Shown here one piece after another: positions 54,179-62,411 of a stretch of 64,000 bases of DNA. Position 1 is the stretch's first letter, and each line of letters opens with the position of its first letter. A program made the position numbers and the translations under genes. Origin of the DNA: Roseomonas xinghualingensis (GTDB taxonomy: Bacteria; Pseudomonadota; Alphaproteobacteria; Acetobacterales; Acetobacteraceae); assembly GCF_025791835.1 (NCBI RefSeq), contig NZ_JAOXLP010000012.1:79404-143403 (forward strand), given 5' to 3'. A model generated the notes under the pieces. That model saw nothing but the letters and a program-made list of their open reading frames with translations, was not told where the DNA came from and searched no databases.

Positions 54179-54522
54179 CGGAAACCCTCACCCTCTGCCG
54201 CCTGGAGGACATCCCGGATGGCGAGGCCCGTGGCTTTCCCTCCCCTTCCGGCGGTTTCATCAGCCTCGTCGCCATCCGCCGGGGCGATGCGGTGCATGTC
54301 TATGTGAATTCCTGCCCGCATATCGGCATCCCGCTGGAAAGCCTGCCGGACCGCTTTCTGGACGGGGCGCGGAAGCACCTCGTCTGCACCGCCCATGGCG
54401 CCCGCTTCCGAGTGGAGGACGGCTTCTGCGTCTCCGGCCCCTGCGCGGGAGATTCCCTGGAAGGGGTGGAGGCGCGGGTGGAGGATGGCAGGGTGATCGT
54501 ATCGGCGGATGCCTGGCCCTGA
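54175..54522 (+). CDS. Rieske [2Fe-2S] ferredoxin-like protein
   Basis: A 115-residue single-domain Rieske protein. The cluster ligands are in CPHIG and CTAHG (two Cys, two His), with the usual 'YVNSCPH...HLVCTAHGARF' spacing; no signal or membrane anchor, so a soluble electron carrier. It begins at a TTG inside the EVE gene's stop (TTGA). No dioxygenase oxygenase subunit is adjacent, so its redox partner is unknown. Confidence 0.92.
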   Translation: MTETLTLCRLEDIPDGEARGFPSPSGGFISLVAIRRGDAVHVYVNSCPHIGIPLESLPDRFLDGARKHLVCTAHGARFRVEDGFCVSGPCAGDSLEGVEARVEDGRVIVSADAWP

Positions 54523-54656
54523 CGTTCCGGCCGCTGTTACGCCCCGAGACGTTCCGCCCCCTCCCTGCCGCATTCCGGTCTCCTATCCGCCCGGATCGGA
54601 GCGTTCTCTTCCATACAGAGAGGGCCTCCAGGGCCCGCCACAGAGAGGAAGCCACG

Positions 54657-54974
54657 ATGCGGGAACGTCTCGCTAAGTTCAGCTCATGGGGCCGGAGGTT
54701 TTTTGTTCTCGGCGCGCTGATCGGCGCCCCTGTGCTCGCGGCACCAGCAGCCGAGGCGCAGACCATCCAGGCCGTGATCGGCGTCGCCACGCCGGCACCG
54801 GAACTTGTCCCGGTGCAATGGATACCTCCGCCGCACCATTCCCGGCCGCGCCGCTGGCACCGCCCGCCGCCCCCGCCGCCGCGGCACTGGCGCCGCCACC
54901 ATGCCTACCGGCACCGCCCGCCGCCGCCGCCGCCGCGCTACTACCGGCACCACCGGCCGCATTACTACCGGTGA
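54657..54974 (+). CDS. Small exported His/Pro/Arg/Tyr-rich protein
   Basis: No family recognised. The 105-residue product has a good ribosome site (GAGAGGAAGCC), a signal peptide with a twin-Arg look (GRRFFVLGALIG...AEAQ) and a mature tail made of Pro, His, Arg, Trp and Tyr: RPPPPPPRHWRRHHAYRH, then a second PPPPPP run and YYRHHRPHYYR. Two imperfect repeats of RHRPPPPPPR are visible. Such tails can bind metals or pack against polymers; that is inference. It ends at the terminator before acs. Confidence 0.7.
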   Translation: MRERLAKFSSWGRRFFVLGALIGAPVLAAPAAEAQTIQAVIGVATPAPELVPVQWIPPPHHSRPRRWHRPPPPPPRHWRRHHAYRHRPPPPPPRYYRHHRPHYYR

Positions 54975-54982
54975 GATGAAAA

Positions 54983-55010
54983 GGCCGGGGAGAAGGCATT
55001 CTTCCCGGTC
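54983..55010 (+). terminator. Terminator before acs
   Basis: A 12-bp stem GGCCGGGGAGAA / TTCTTCCCGGTC with two G-U pairs and loop GGCA, followed by CCGCTATCTCTTTCTCC, a pyrimidine-rich tail. Confidence 0.65.
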
Positions 55011-55145
55011 CCGCTATCTCTTTCTCCAGATTTTGGGCAGCGGTCGGAACAGGCCGGTTCGGGGATAGCTCGGCGCGGCCTTGATCGCGCCGGGACGGGA
55101 AGCGACGATGGTGCCAGAAGGGCCGAGCCCCGGAGGACCGCCGCC

Positions 55146-57083
55146 ATGACCGATCACACCCTCATCCCCGTGAAGCCCGAGATCGCCGCCGGCAGCCATG
55201 CCGATGCCGCGCGCCGGGACGCCATGGTCACGGAGGCGACACGGGATCCCGAAGGCTTCTGGAAGCGCGAGATGAACCGCATCGCCTGGATGCGCGCGCC
55301 GACGAAGATCAAGAACACCAGCTTCACGGGCGACGTCTCGATCAAGTGGTTCGAGGACGGCGTGCTGAACATCAGCGAGTCCTGCCTGGACCGCCATGTG
55401 GAGGCCGGGCGCGGGGACCAGGTGGCCATCATCTGGGAAGGCGACGATCCCGGGAGCGACGCCAAGGTCACCTACCGCCAGCTGCTGGAACGCGTCTGCC
55501 GCCTGGCGAATGCCCTGAAGCATCTCGGCGTGAAGCGCGGCGACCGGGTGACGATCTACCTGCCGATGATCGTGGAATCGGCGGTCGCCATGCTCGCCTG
55601 CGCCCGTATCGGCGCCATCCACTCCGTCGTCTTCGGCGGCTTCTCGCCCGACAGCCTCGCCAGCCGCATCCAGGATTGCGAGAGCACGCTGCTGATCACC
55701 GCCGATGAGGGCCGCCGCGGCGGCCGCACCGTGCCGCTGAAGGCCAATGCGGACGAGGCCCTGAAGTCCTGCCCCACGGTGAAGAACGTCATCGTCGCGA
55801 GGAACACCGGCGGCAAAGTCGCGATGCAGGAAGGCCGCGACCATGACTGGGCGACGCTCTGCGATGCCCAGCCCGCCGAATGCGAGCCCGAGCCGATGGG
55901 CGCCGAGGACCCGCTCTTCATCCTCTACACCTCCGGCTCCACCGGAAAGCCCAAGGGCGTGCTGCACACCACGGGCGGCTATGCCGTATGGGCCGCCTTC
56001 ACCCATGATCTGGTCTTCGACTACCGCCCGGGCGAGGTCTACTGGTGCACCGCCGATGTCGGCTGGGTCACCGGCCACACCTACATCGTCTATGGCCCGC
56101 TCGCGAATGGCGCGACGACGCTGATGTTCGAAGGCGTGCCGAACTGGCCGGATTCCAGCCGTTTCTGGCAGGTGGTCGACAAGCACAAGGTCAACATCTT
56201 CTACACCGCTCCCACCGCCATCCGCGCCCTGATGCGCGAAGGCGAGGGGCCGGTGAAGAAGACATCCCGCAAGTCGCTGCGCATCCTCGGCTCGGTCGGC
56301 GAGCCGATCAATCCGGAAGCCTGGCTCTGGTACTACCGCGTGGTGGGCGACGAGCGCTGCCCGATCGTGGACACCTGGTGGCAGACTGAGACGGGCGGCA
56401 TCCTCATCTCCCCCCTGCCCGGCGCCGTGGCGCAGAAGCCCGGTTCCGCGACCCTGCCGCTGCCCGGCGTCTTCCCCGCGCTGGTGGACAATGACGGCCA
56501 GGTCCTTGAGGGCGCGACCGAGGGCAACCTCGTCATTACCGACAGCTGGCCTGGCCAGATGCGCACGGTGTTCCGGGACCATGAGCGCTTCATCCAGACC
56601 TATTTCGCCACCTTCCCCGGCACCTATTTCACCGGCGACGGCGCGCGGCGGGACGAGGACGGCTACTGGTGGATCACCGGCCGCGTGGACGACGTGCTGA
56701 ACGTCTCCGGCCACCGCATGGGCACGGCGGAGATCGAAAGCGCACTCGTCGCCCATCCGAAGGTGGCGGAAGCCGCCGTCGTCGGCATGCCGCATGAGAT
56801 CAAGGGCCAGGGCATCTACGCCTATGTCACCCTGGTCGCCGACGAGGAGCCGACCGAGGAGTTGCGGAAGGAACTCGTCATCTGGGTGCGCAAGGAGATC
56901 GGGCCCATCGCCTCCCCGGATGCCATCCAATGGGCACCCGGCCTGCCCAAGACCCGCTCGGGCAAGATCATGCGCCGCATCCTGCGCAAGATCGCGGCGA
57001 ACGAGACCGACAGCCTCGGCGACACCTCCACCCTGGCCGACCCGACGGTCGTGCAGGACCTGATCGGGAACCGCGTGGGGTGA
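55146..57083 (+). CDS. acs: Acetyl-CoA synthetase
   Basis: Converts acetate, ATP and CoA to acetyl-CoA via acetyl-AMP. The 645 residues match the family. The AMP-binding core [15 protein letters not shown], the acetate pocket with [16 protein letters not shown] and WWQTETGG, the hinge [13 protein letters not shown] and the regulated lysine near the C-terminus in [11 protein letters not shown] are all present. Its stop overlaps the GTG of the next gene. Useful for an organism from a family known for acetate handling. Confidence 0.96.
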   Translation: MTDHTLIPVKPEIAAGSHADAARRDAMVTEATRDPEGFWKREMNRIAWMRAPTKIKNTSFTGDVSIKWFEDGVLNISESCLDRHVEAGRGDQVAIIWEGDDPGSDAKVTYRQLLERVCRLANALKHLGVKRGDRVTIYLPMIVESAVAMLACARIGAIHSVVFGGFSPDSLASRIQDCESTLLITADEGRRGGRTVPLKANADEALKSCPTVKNVIVARNTGGKVAMQEGRDHDWATLCDAQPAECEPEPMGAEDPLFILYTSGSTGKPKGVLHTTGGYAVWAAFTHDLVFDYRPGEVYWCTADVGWVTGHTYIVYGPLANGATTLMFEGVPNWPDSSRFWQVVDKHKVNIFYTAPTAIRALMREGEGPVKKTSRKSLRILGSVGEPINPEAWLWYYRVVGDERCPIVDTWWQTETGGILISPLPGAVAQKPGSATLPLPGVFPALVDNDGQVLEGATEGNLVITDSWPGQMRTVFRDHERFIQTYFATFPGTYFTGDGARRDEDGYWWITGRVDDVLNVSGHRMGTAEIESALVAHPKVAEAAVVGMPHEIKGQGIYAYVTLVADEEPTEELRKELVIWVRKEIGPIASPDAIQWAPGLPKTRSGKIMRRILRKIAANETDSLGDTSTLADPTVVQDLIGNRVG

Positions 57084-57568
57084 TTGCCGCGCTTCTTGCG
57101 CTCCTGCTGTCAGTGGCCCCTCACGCCCAGGCGGCCTCTACCCCGGTGCAGGGGCCCTGTTTCCAGGGCTCCTGCATCTGGTTCCGGGTGCTGGAGGATG
57201 AGATCGGCGGCGCCGGCCCGGGCGGCCTGATGCACCGCCTCCGCGTCCGCTGGTGGGAAAGCACCCATCCGCGCGGGCGCGGCGAGCGGCGGGGCACCGA
57301 GGAACAACTCCTGATCGTCTGCTCCGGCAAGCGGCCAGCCATGCTGGTGCGCCGGGATGGCGGCTGGTGGCAGCAGCCGCTCGATCCGGGGCAGGAGATC
57401 GGAATGGGGCCGAATGCCGGCCCCATCGCGCTCTATGGCTGGATCTGCCACGGGATCGTCCTGGGGGACGAGACCAGCCCGACCCTGACCGAATTCTACC
57501 CCACACGACGTGACATGGACGAGTTGGAAGGACGCCGCCTGGCGCGGCTGGAGGATGCCCTGCGATGA
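57080..57568 (+). CDS. Exported protein of unknown function, 162 residues
   Basis: No family recognised. The GTG at 57080 overlaps the acs stop (GTGA). The N-terminus [18 protein letters not shown] is a signal peptide. The mature part has four cysteines ([18 protein letters not shown]), which may form two disulfides, and several Trp ([14 protein letters not shown]). Its TGA overlaps the start of the next gene (ATGA), so it belongs to an acs-unknown-hydrolase operon. Confidence 0.75.
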   Translation: MIAALLALLLSVAPHAQAASTPVQGPCFQGSCIWFRVLEDEIGGAGPGGLMHRLRVRWWESTHPRGRGERRGTEEQLLIVCSGKRPAMLVRRDGGWWQQPLDPGQEIGMGPNAGPIALYGWICHGIVLGDETSPTLTEFYPTRRDMDELEGRRLARLEDALR

Positions 57569-58275
57569 CCGACCGCGCCCCTCAGGACCTGCCCCGCGTG
57601 GAGGGCGACCGTCTCCTCCCGGCCGAGCCTGAGCCCTTCCCGCTCCTGCCATCCCGCACCGCGCTGATTGTGGTGGACATGCAGAACGCCTATGCGTCGC
57701 GGGAGGGCTATCTCGACAAGGCGGGCTTCGACCTCTCCGGCGCGCAATCGGTGATCGGCAAAGTCGCGGAGGCGGTGGCCGCGGCGCGAATGCTGGGCAT
57801 CACCATCGTCTGGTTCCAGAACGGCTGGGACCCGGAGGGGATCGAGGCGGGCGGCCCCGGATCGCCCAACCACTGGAAGTCCAACGCGCTGCGCCTGATG
57901 CGCGAGCAGCCGGATTTGCAGGGCACGCTGCTGGCCAAGGGCACATGGGATTATGCGCTGCTGCCGCAGATGCAGCGCGCCCCGGACGACATCCTGATCC
58001 AGAAGCCCCGCTATGGCGGATTCAGCGGCACGGCGCTGGAACCGATGCTGCGCGCCCGCGGCATCCGCGACATCCTCTTCTGCGGTGTCGCCACCAATGT
58101 CTGCGTGGAAAGCACGTTGCGCGAGGCCTTCCACCGCGAGTTCTGGCCCATCCTGATCGAGGACGCCTGCTGGCAGGGCGGGCCACGCTTCGTGCATGAC
58201 GCAACGGTCTTCAACGTCCGCACCTTCTTCGGCTGGGTGACGAACACAGCGGCGCTGACATCACTGGCGGGTTGA
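57565..58275 (+). CDS. Isochorismatase-fold cysteine hydrolase, RutB-like
   Basis: A 236-residue cysteine hydrolase similar to RutB (ureidoacrylate amidohydrolase of the pyrimidine Rut pathway). Motifs: ALIVVDMQNAYASREGYLDKAGFD with the catalytic Asp, the lysine region of LAKGTWDYAL and QKPRYGGFSGTALEPMLRARGI, and the nucleophile in ATNVCVESTLREAFH. RutA and the other rut genes are not in the window, so substrate assignment is open. It is coupled to the preceding gene by ATGA. Confidence 0.85.
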   Translation: MTDRAPQDLPRVEGDRLLPAEPEPFPLLPSRTALIVVDMQNAYASREGYLDKAGFDLSGAQSVIGKVAEAVAAARMLGITIVWFQNGWDPEGIEAGGPGSPNHWKSNALRLMREQPDLQGTLLAKGTWDYALLPQMQRAPDDILIQKPRYGGFSGTALEPMLRARGIRDILFCGVATNVCVESTLREAFHREFWPILIEDACWQGGPRFVHDATVFNVRTFFGWVTNTAALTSLAG

Positions 58276-58307
58276 GCCGGCGCAGGCGCCACATTCCGGT
58301 CCCGTGC

Positions 58308-58333
58308 GTTCCGGGGTAGTGCCACCCCGGAAC
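58308..58333. terminator. Perfect hairpin before the MFS gene
   Basis: A 10-bp perfect stem GTTCCGGGGT / ACCCCGGAAC with loop AGTGCC stands between the hydrolase stop and the MFS start, 20 bases before the latter. It may terminate the acs operon or control MFS translation. Confidence 0.5.
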
Positions 58334-58353
58334 CGGACGCAACCTGACCCCGC

Positions 58354-59586
58354 ATGACCGTCACGCCCGACGCGGAAGCCCTCCGCATCCGCCGCCTTGT
58401 CGCTCTCTATGGCCTGACGGTCTTCGCGACCAACCTCGCCGCCCGCAGCCTCGATCCCATCCTGCCGGAGATCGCGCGGGACTTCGCGGTGGGGATGGAC
58501 ACGGCCGCCCTCCTCGCTTCCGCCTTCGCCCTTCCCTATGCGCTGATTCAGCCCTTCCTGGGGCCGGTGGGCGATGCGCTGGGCAAGCGCCGCGTCATCA
58601 CCGTCGCGGCCGCTCTCACCGGCACCGCCCTGCTGGCCTGCGCCCTGGCACCGGCCCTGGGCTTCCTCTTCCTGGCCCGTGCCCTGGCAGGCGCGGCGGC
58701 GGGCGGCATCTACCCCCTTGTCATCGCGACCTTCGGGGACCGCGTCTCCCTCGCCCACCGCCAGGTGGCGCTCAGCCGGATCAGCGCCTTCGGCATGGGG
58801 GGGCAGATCGCCGGAGGCATCCTCTCCGGCCTCGTGCATGGCGTGGTGGACTGGCGCGGCATCATCGCCGGCGGCGCGACCATGGTGCTGGCGGTATGGG
58901 TCGTCCTCTGGCTTGACCTGCGGCGGGAGCCGGACCAGCCGCCCGGCCGCCTCGACGGCGCCGCCGCCCTGCGGCGCTACCGGGATATCATCCGCCTTCC
59001 GGCTGCCCGCCTTCTCTACATCTCGGTGGCCGTGGAAGGCGTGCTCGCCTTTGGGCTCTTCCCCTATCTGGCGACGCTGCTGGCGGTCTGGGGGATCGGC
59101 GGGCCGGTGCAGGCGGGGCTGGCGCTCGGCGCCTTTGGCGCGGCCGGCGTGGCCTATACCTTCATCGCGCGGCCACTGCTGACGCGGCTGGGCCTGGCCA
59201 TGATGCTCCGCCTGGCCGGCGTCCTGACGGGCCTGGGCTTTTCCGCCATCGCCGTCACCGGATGGTCCGCGACCCACGGAGGCACCCCCGGCCTCTGGCC
59301 CGTAGTGGTTGGGATGTTCGCCATCGGCCTCGGTTATTTCGGGATGCACAACTCCATCCAGAACGGCGTGACGGAGGTGGCGCCCAAGGCGCGCGGCTCG
59401 ACCGTCGCGCTGCACGCCTTCTCCTTCTTCATCGGCCAGTCGCTGGGGCCCGTGCTGTTCGGCACGGCGCTGGCGGCGCTGGGCGCGCCGCCGGCCCTGA
59501 TCGCCTGCGGCATCGGCATGCTCGCGCTCGGCCTCGTGCTGTCGCGCAAGCTGGGTGGTGGCGGAGCGGATCGCCCGAAGGCGTGA
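58354..59586 (+). CDS. MFS transporter
   Basis: Major facilitator superfamily protein of 410 residues and 12 predicted helices, of the DHA-type efflux/uptake group. Between helices 2 and 3 lies GDALGKRRVITVAAALTG, a version of the MFS signature; the family's symmetric motif recurs weakly in the second half. Central loop about residues 190-215. Substrate not assignable. It follows a strong hairpin and is convergent with the Bug gene, 25 bases away. Confidence 0.9.
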   Translation: MTVTPDAEALRIRRLVALYGLTVFATNLAARSLDPILPEIARDFAVGMDTAALLASAFALPYALIQPFLGPVGDALGKRRVITVAAALTGTALLACALAPALGFLFLARALAGAAAGGIYPLVIATFGDRVSLAHRQVALSRISAFGMGGQIAGGILSGLVHGVVDWRGIIAGGATMVLAVWVVLWLDLRREPDQPPGRLDGAAALRRYRDIIRLPAARLLYISVAVEGVLAFGLFPYLATLLAVWGIGGPVQAGLALGAFGAAGVAYTFIARPLLTRLGLAMMLRLAGVLTGLGFSAIAVTGWSATHGGTPGLWPVVVGMFAIGLGYFGMHNSIQNGVTEVAPKARGSTVALHAFSFFIGQSLGPVLFGTALAALGAPPALIACGIGMLALGLVLSRKLGGGGADRPKA

Positions 59587-59611
59587 ACCGCTCCATCACC
59601 GGATCGGCAGG

Positions 59612-60589
59612 CTACTCCATGCGCACGTCGTTCTCCCGCACCACCCGGCCCCAGGCCTCGGTGTTGCCGGCGAACCAGCGCCCGAACTCCTCGGGCGAGG
59701 TCGTCCGCACCTCGCCGCCGATCTCGCCGATCCGGGCGGCCGTGGGCGGATCGCGCAGCGCCGCCGCCACCGCCCGGTTCAGCGCGGACACCATCGCCTC
59801 CGGCGTGCCGGCGGCCGTGAAGAGCCCCTGCCAGGTGCCGCTCTGCACCAGCATCTCCGGCATCTTCAGCTCGGCGAATGTGGGCTTGTCCGGCAGGGCG
59901 GGCAGGCGCGCCGTGCCGCTGACCGCCAGCGCCTTGAGCTGGCCAGAGGTGACGAAGGGCTGCGTCGCCGTCGCGCCGTTCACCACCGCCTGGCAATCTC
60001 CCTGCGCCACCGCCTGCACAGCCGGCGCGCCACCGCGATAGGGCACGTATTCCCACTCGATCCCGGCCTGCTTGCCCAGCACCAGCGCCGTCATATGCGG
60101 CCCAGAACCGACGCCGCTATGCGCCAGGTTCAGCTTGCGGCGCTTCGCGAGGGCCGCCAGCTCATCCAGGCTGTTCGCCTCCACCGAGGGATGCACGGCC
60201 ACGATGTAAGGCGCGAAGGCCACCACCGTGACCGGTGCCAGATCCCGCATCGGGCTGTAGGAGAGGTTGGACACCAGCGCCGGCGCGATCGCCAGGCTCG
60301 CCGCATCGGTCAGCAGCAGCGTGTGCCCGTCCTTCGCCGCCTTCGCCACCGCATCCGCGCCGATATTGCCGTTCGCGCCGCTGCGGTTCTCCACCACCAC
60401 GCTCTGCCCGAGCGCCTCTCCCAGCTTCGGCGCGATCAGCCGCGCCAGGATGTCGCTTGTGCCGCCCGCGGCGAAGGGCACGATCAGCCGCAATGGCCTG
60501 TTGAAGGACCCTGCCTGCGCCCAGGCAGGGCGGATGGTGGGGGCGGCGAGGACAGCCGGCGTCGCGGCCAGCAGCGTGCGGCGGAACAT
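59612..60589 (-). CDS. Bug-family (TTT) substrate-binding protein
   Basis: Second Bug/TctC-type periplasmic binding protein, 325 residues. The N-terminus MFRRTLLAATPAVLAAPTIRPAWAQ is a signal peptide. Hallmarks: RPLRLIVPFAAGGTSDILARLI, VVENRSGANGNIGADAVAKA, LNLAHSGVGSGPHMTAL and VPYRGGAPAVQAV. It is divergent from the acetamidase gene, which suggests the ligand might be an amide or its acid product; that is inference from position only. Confidence 0.92.
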   Translation of the reverse strand: MFRRTLLAATPAVLAAPTIRPAWAQAGSFNRPLRLIVPFAAGGTSDILARLIAPKLGEALGQSVVVENRSGANGNIGADAVAKAAKDGHTLLLTDAASLAIAPALVSNLSYSPMRDLAPVTVVAFAPYIVAVHPSVEANSLDELAALAKRRKLNLAHSGVGSGPHMTALVLGKQAGIEWEYVPYRGGAPAVQAVAQGDCQAVVNGATATQPFVTSGQLKALAVSGTARLPALPDKPTFAELKMPEMLVQSGTWQGLFTAAGTPEAMVSALNRAVAAALRDPPTAARIGEIGGEVRTTSPEEFGRWFAGNTEAWGRVVRENDVRME

Positions 60590-60772
60590 TCTGGTTCGTT
60601 TCCCGTTCTCGCGGCCCCGTCTGTCGCGGGGCCGTCCGCCGCAGGCTGGCAGCGACACAAGGAAAACCGCAAGCGCGACGTGGCCCGGCGGGGTTCTAAA
60701 GGCAAAGCCCCTGGAGCAACCTCGCCAATCCGCCCGCGCCGCGCAACACTGCGCAGGACGATGGAGTCTCCC

Positions 60773-61738
60773 ATGGCCGATCCGCATTTTGTCCCCGCCA
60801 CGCCCCAGACCACGCGCATCGGCGTTTTCGACGCCTCCTTCACGCCGGTGGCGAGCATCGCGGCCGGTGAGCGCGTCACGCTGGAATGCGTCTCGGGCTT
60901 GGGTGACGCCGTGCCGGGCCCGGAGAGCGGGCTGACGGTGCCGGAGGCCTTGCGCGCGATCGGCGCGGCGAACACCGCGGGCGCGGTGGGCCACATCATC
61001 ACTGGCCCGGTGGAGGTGCGCGGCGCGGAGCCGGGCGATGCGCTGCGCGTGGAGATCGAGAAGATCGAGCTGGGCGCCGATTGGGGCTTCTGCGGCTTCC
61101 GCCCGCTTGCGGGGACCCTGCCGGAGGACTTCCCGTTCCGCCGCATGCTGCACATTCCGGTGGACCGCGAGGCGAAGATCGGGCGATTGCCGATGGGTGG
61201 CGGCATCAACCTGCCACTCGCGCCCTTCTTCGGCGTGATGGGCGTGGCTCCGCCCGCCGAATGGGGCCGCATTTCCACCAAGGAGCCGCGCGCGCATGGC
61301 GGCAACCTGGATAACAAGGAACTGGTGGAGGGCACGACTCTCTGGTTGCCCGTGCATGTGCAGGGCGCGCGTTTCTCAGCAGGTGATGGGCATGGGGTGC
61401 AGGGCGATGGCGAGGTCTGCATCAACGCGCTGGAGACCTGCCTGACCGGCACCTTCCGCCTGGATGTCGAGAAAGGTGGCGGCGCACGCGATCCGATCCT
61501 GCGCTTTCCGCGTGCCGAAACGCCGACTCACTTCATCACCATGGGGATGAATGAGGATCTGGATCTTGCGATGAAGCAGGCGTTGCGAGAGATGATCGCC
61601 TTCATCGCGTCGCGTACGAATCTCTCGCCCGCCGATGCCTACCAGTTCTGCTCGCTCGCGGTGGATTTCCGGGTGACTCAAACCGTGAACGGAGAGAAGG
61701 GCGTGCACGGAATGTTGAGGAAAGGTTTGCTCTTCTGA
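60773..61738 (+). CDS. Acetamidase/formamidase family protein
   Basis: Hydrolyses short-chain amides to the acid and ammonia. The 321 residues match the FmdA/AmdA family. Diagnostic blocks: GHIITGPVEVRGAEPGDALRVEI, the metal-site region GRISTKEPRAHGGNLDNKEL, VHVQGARFSAGDGHGVQGDGEV and DAYQFCSLAVDFRVTQTVN. The ATG at 60773 follows GGAG at 6 bases; an ATG at 60761 (four codons earlier) is possible. It faces a Bug binding-protein gene across a 183-base region with a CGGCCCCG / CGGGGCCG hairpin (60612-60634). Confidence 0.93.
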   Translation: MADPHFVPATPQTTRIGVFDASFTPVASIAAGERVTLECVSGLGDAVPGPESGLTVPEALRAIGAANTAGAVGHIITGPVEVRGAEPGDALRVEIEKIELGADWGFCGFRPLAGTLPEDFPFRRMLHIPVDREAKIGRLPMGGGINLPLAPFFGVMGVAPPAEWGRISTKEPRAHGGNLDNKELVEGTTLWLPVHVQGARFSAGDGHGVQGDGEVCINALETCLTGTFRLDVEKGGGARDPILRFPRAETPTHFITMGMNEDLDLAMKQALREMIAFIASRTNLSPADAYQFCSLAVDFRVTQTVNGEKGVHGMLRKGLLF

Positions 61739-61750
61739 TTCCGTGTGAAG

Positions 61751-61774
61751 CGGATCAGCCAAGGGGCTGATCCG
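61751..61774 (+). terminator. Hairpin after the acetamidase gene
   Basis: A perfect 10-bp stem CGGATCAGCC / GGCTGATCCG with loop AAGG, 12 bases after the stop. The tail (ATTCATCG) is only mildly T-rich. Confidence 0.6.
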
Positions 61775-61851
61775 ATTCATCGCGCGAATCCTGTCCACAG
61801 GTTTTCCCACACATCCTTCCACAAGTTTTCGTGCGCCGCATCTTGTGGGAA
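61774..61851 (+). promoter_or_regulatory. Putative DnaA/CcrM control region of gcrA
   Basis: Two GANTC sites (GATTC at 61774, GAATC at 61786), the target of the CcrM methylase, are followed by four DnaA-box-like 9-mers: CTGTCCACA (61791), TTTCCCACA (61803), CCTTCCACA (61815) and, on the other strand, CTTCCCACA (61844-61852). In Caulobacter gcrA transcription is controlled by DnaA and CcrM methylation. The gene start is at 61905. The boxes are 6-7 of 9 matches to TTATCCACA, so this is a prediction. Confidence 0.55.
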
Positions 61852-61904
61852 GGCAACCTCGTGACCTACCGTATCTTGTACCGACGTTGACGAGGGTGGG
61901 CGCG

Positions 61905-62399
61905 ATGGACTGGTCAGCGGAAGCGATCGAACAGCTCCGGGCTCTTTGGGCAGAAGGACACTCCACTGCGGAGATCGGGCGCCGCATGGGCATCTCGAAG
62001 AATGCGGTGGTGGGCAAGGCGCATCGCCTGCACCTGCCTGCAAGGCCGAGCCCGATCCAGCGTGAGCAAGCCGCCGCGGCTGCCGCCTCTCCGGCACCAG
62101 CCGCGCAGCGCCCCGCTGTCTCCCCGGCCGCGCCCGCAGCGGCTGCCGTACCTCGTCCCGCCACAGCGGTTGCGCCACGCATGCCGGCGCCTGCACCGGC
62201 GATGCGCACCGTGCCGCCCGCGGTGGTACGCCCCTTCCAGCGCAGCAATGCGCGCACCTGCTGCTGGCCGATCGGTGAACCCGGCACGCCGGAATTCCGC
62301 TTCTGCACGGCCGAGGCCTTCAGCGGGAAGCCCTACTGCCTCGAACATTCCGCCATCGCCTATGTGAAGGCGCGCGACCGGCGCGAAGACGCGGCCTGA
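61905..62399 (+). CDS. gcrA: GcrA cell-cycle regulator
   Basis: Alphaproteobacterial sigma70 cofactor that acts at promoters methylated at GANTC and drives S-phase genes. The 164 residues begin with the DNA-binding helix-turn-helix block (MDWSAEAIEQLRALWAEG, then STAEIGRRMGISKNAVVGKA), continue through an Ala/Pro-rich linker (about 60-115) and end with the conserved sigma-interacting part CCWPIGEPGTPEFRFC...KPYCLEHSAIAYVK. The ATG at 61905 is preceded by GAGGGTGGG. The upstream region carries candidate DnaA and CcrM sites. Convergent with the MFS gene, 12 bases apart. Confidence 0.95.
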   Translation: MDWSAEAIEQLRALWAEGHSTAEIGRRMGISKNAVVGKAHRLHLPARPSPIQREQAAAAAASPAPAAQRPAVSPAAPAAAAVPRPATAVAPRMPAPAPAMRTVPPAVVRPFQRSNARTCCWPIGEPGTPEFRFCTAEAFSGKPYCLEHSAIAYVKARDRREDAA

Positions 62400-62411
62400 C
62401 CGCATCCTGAC

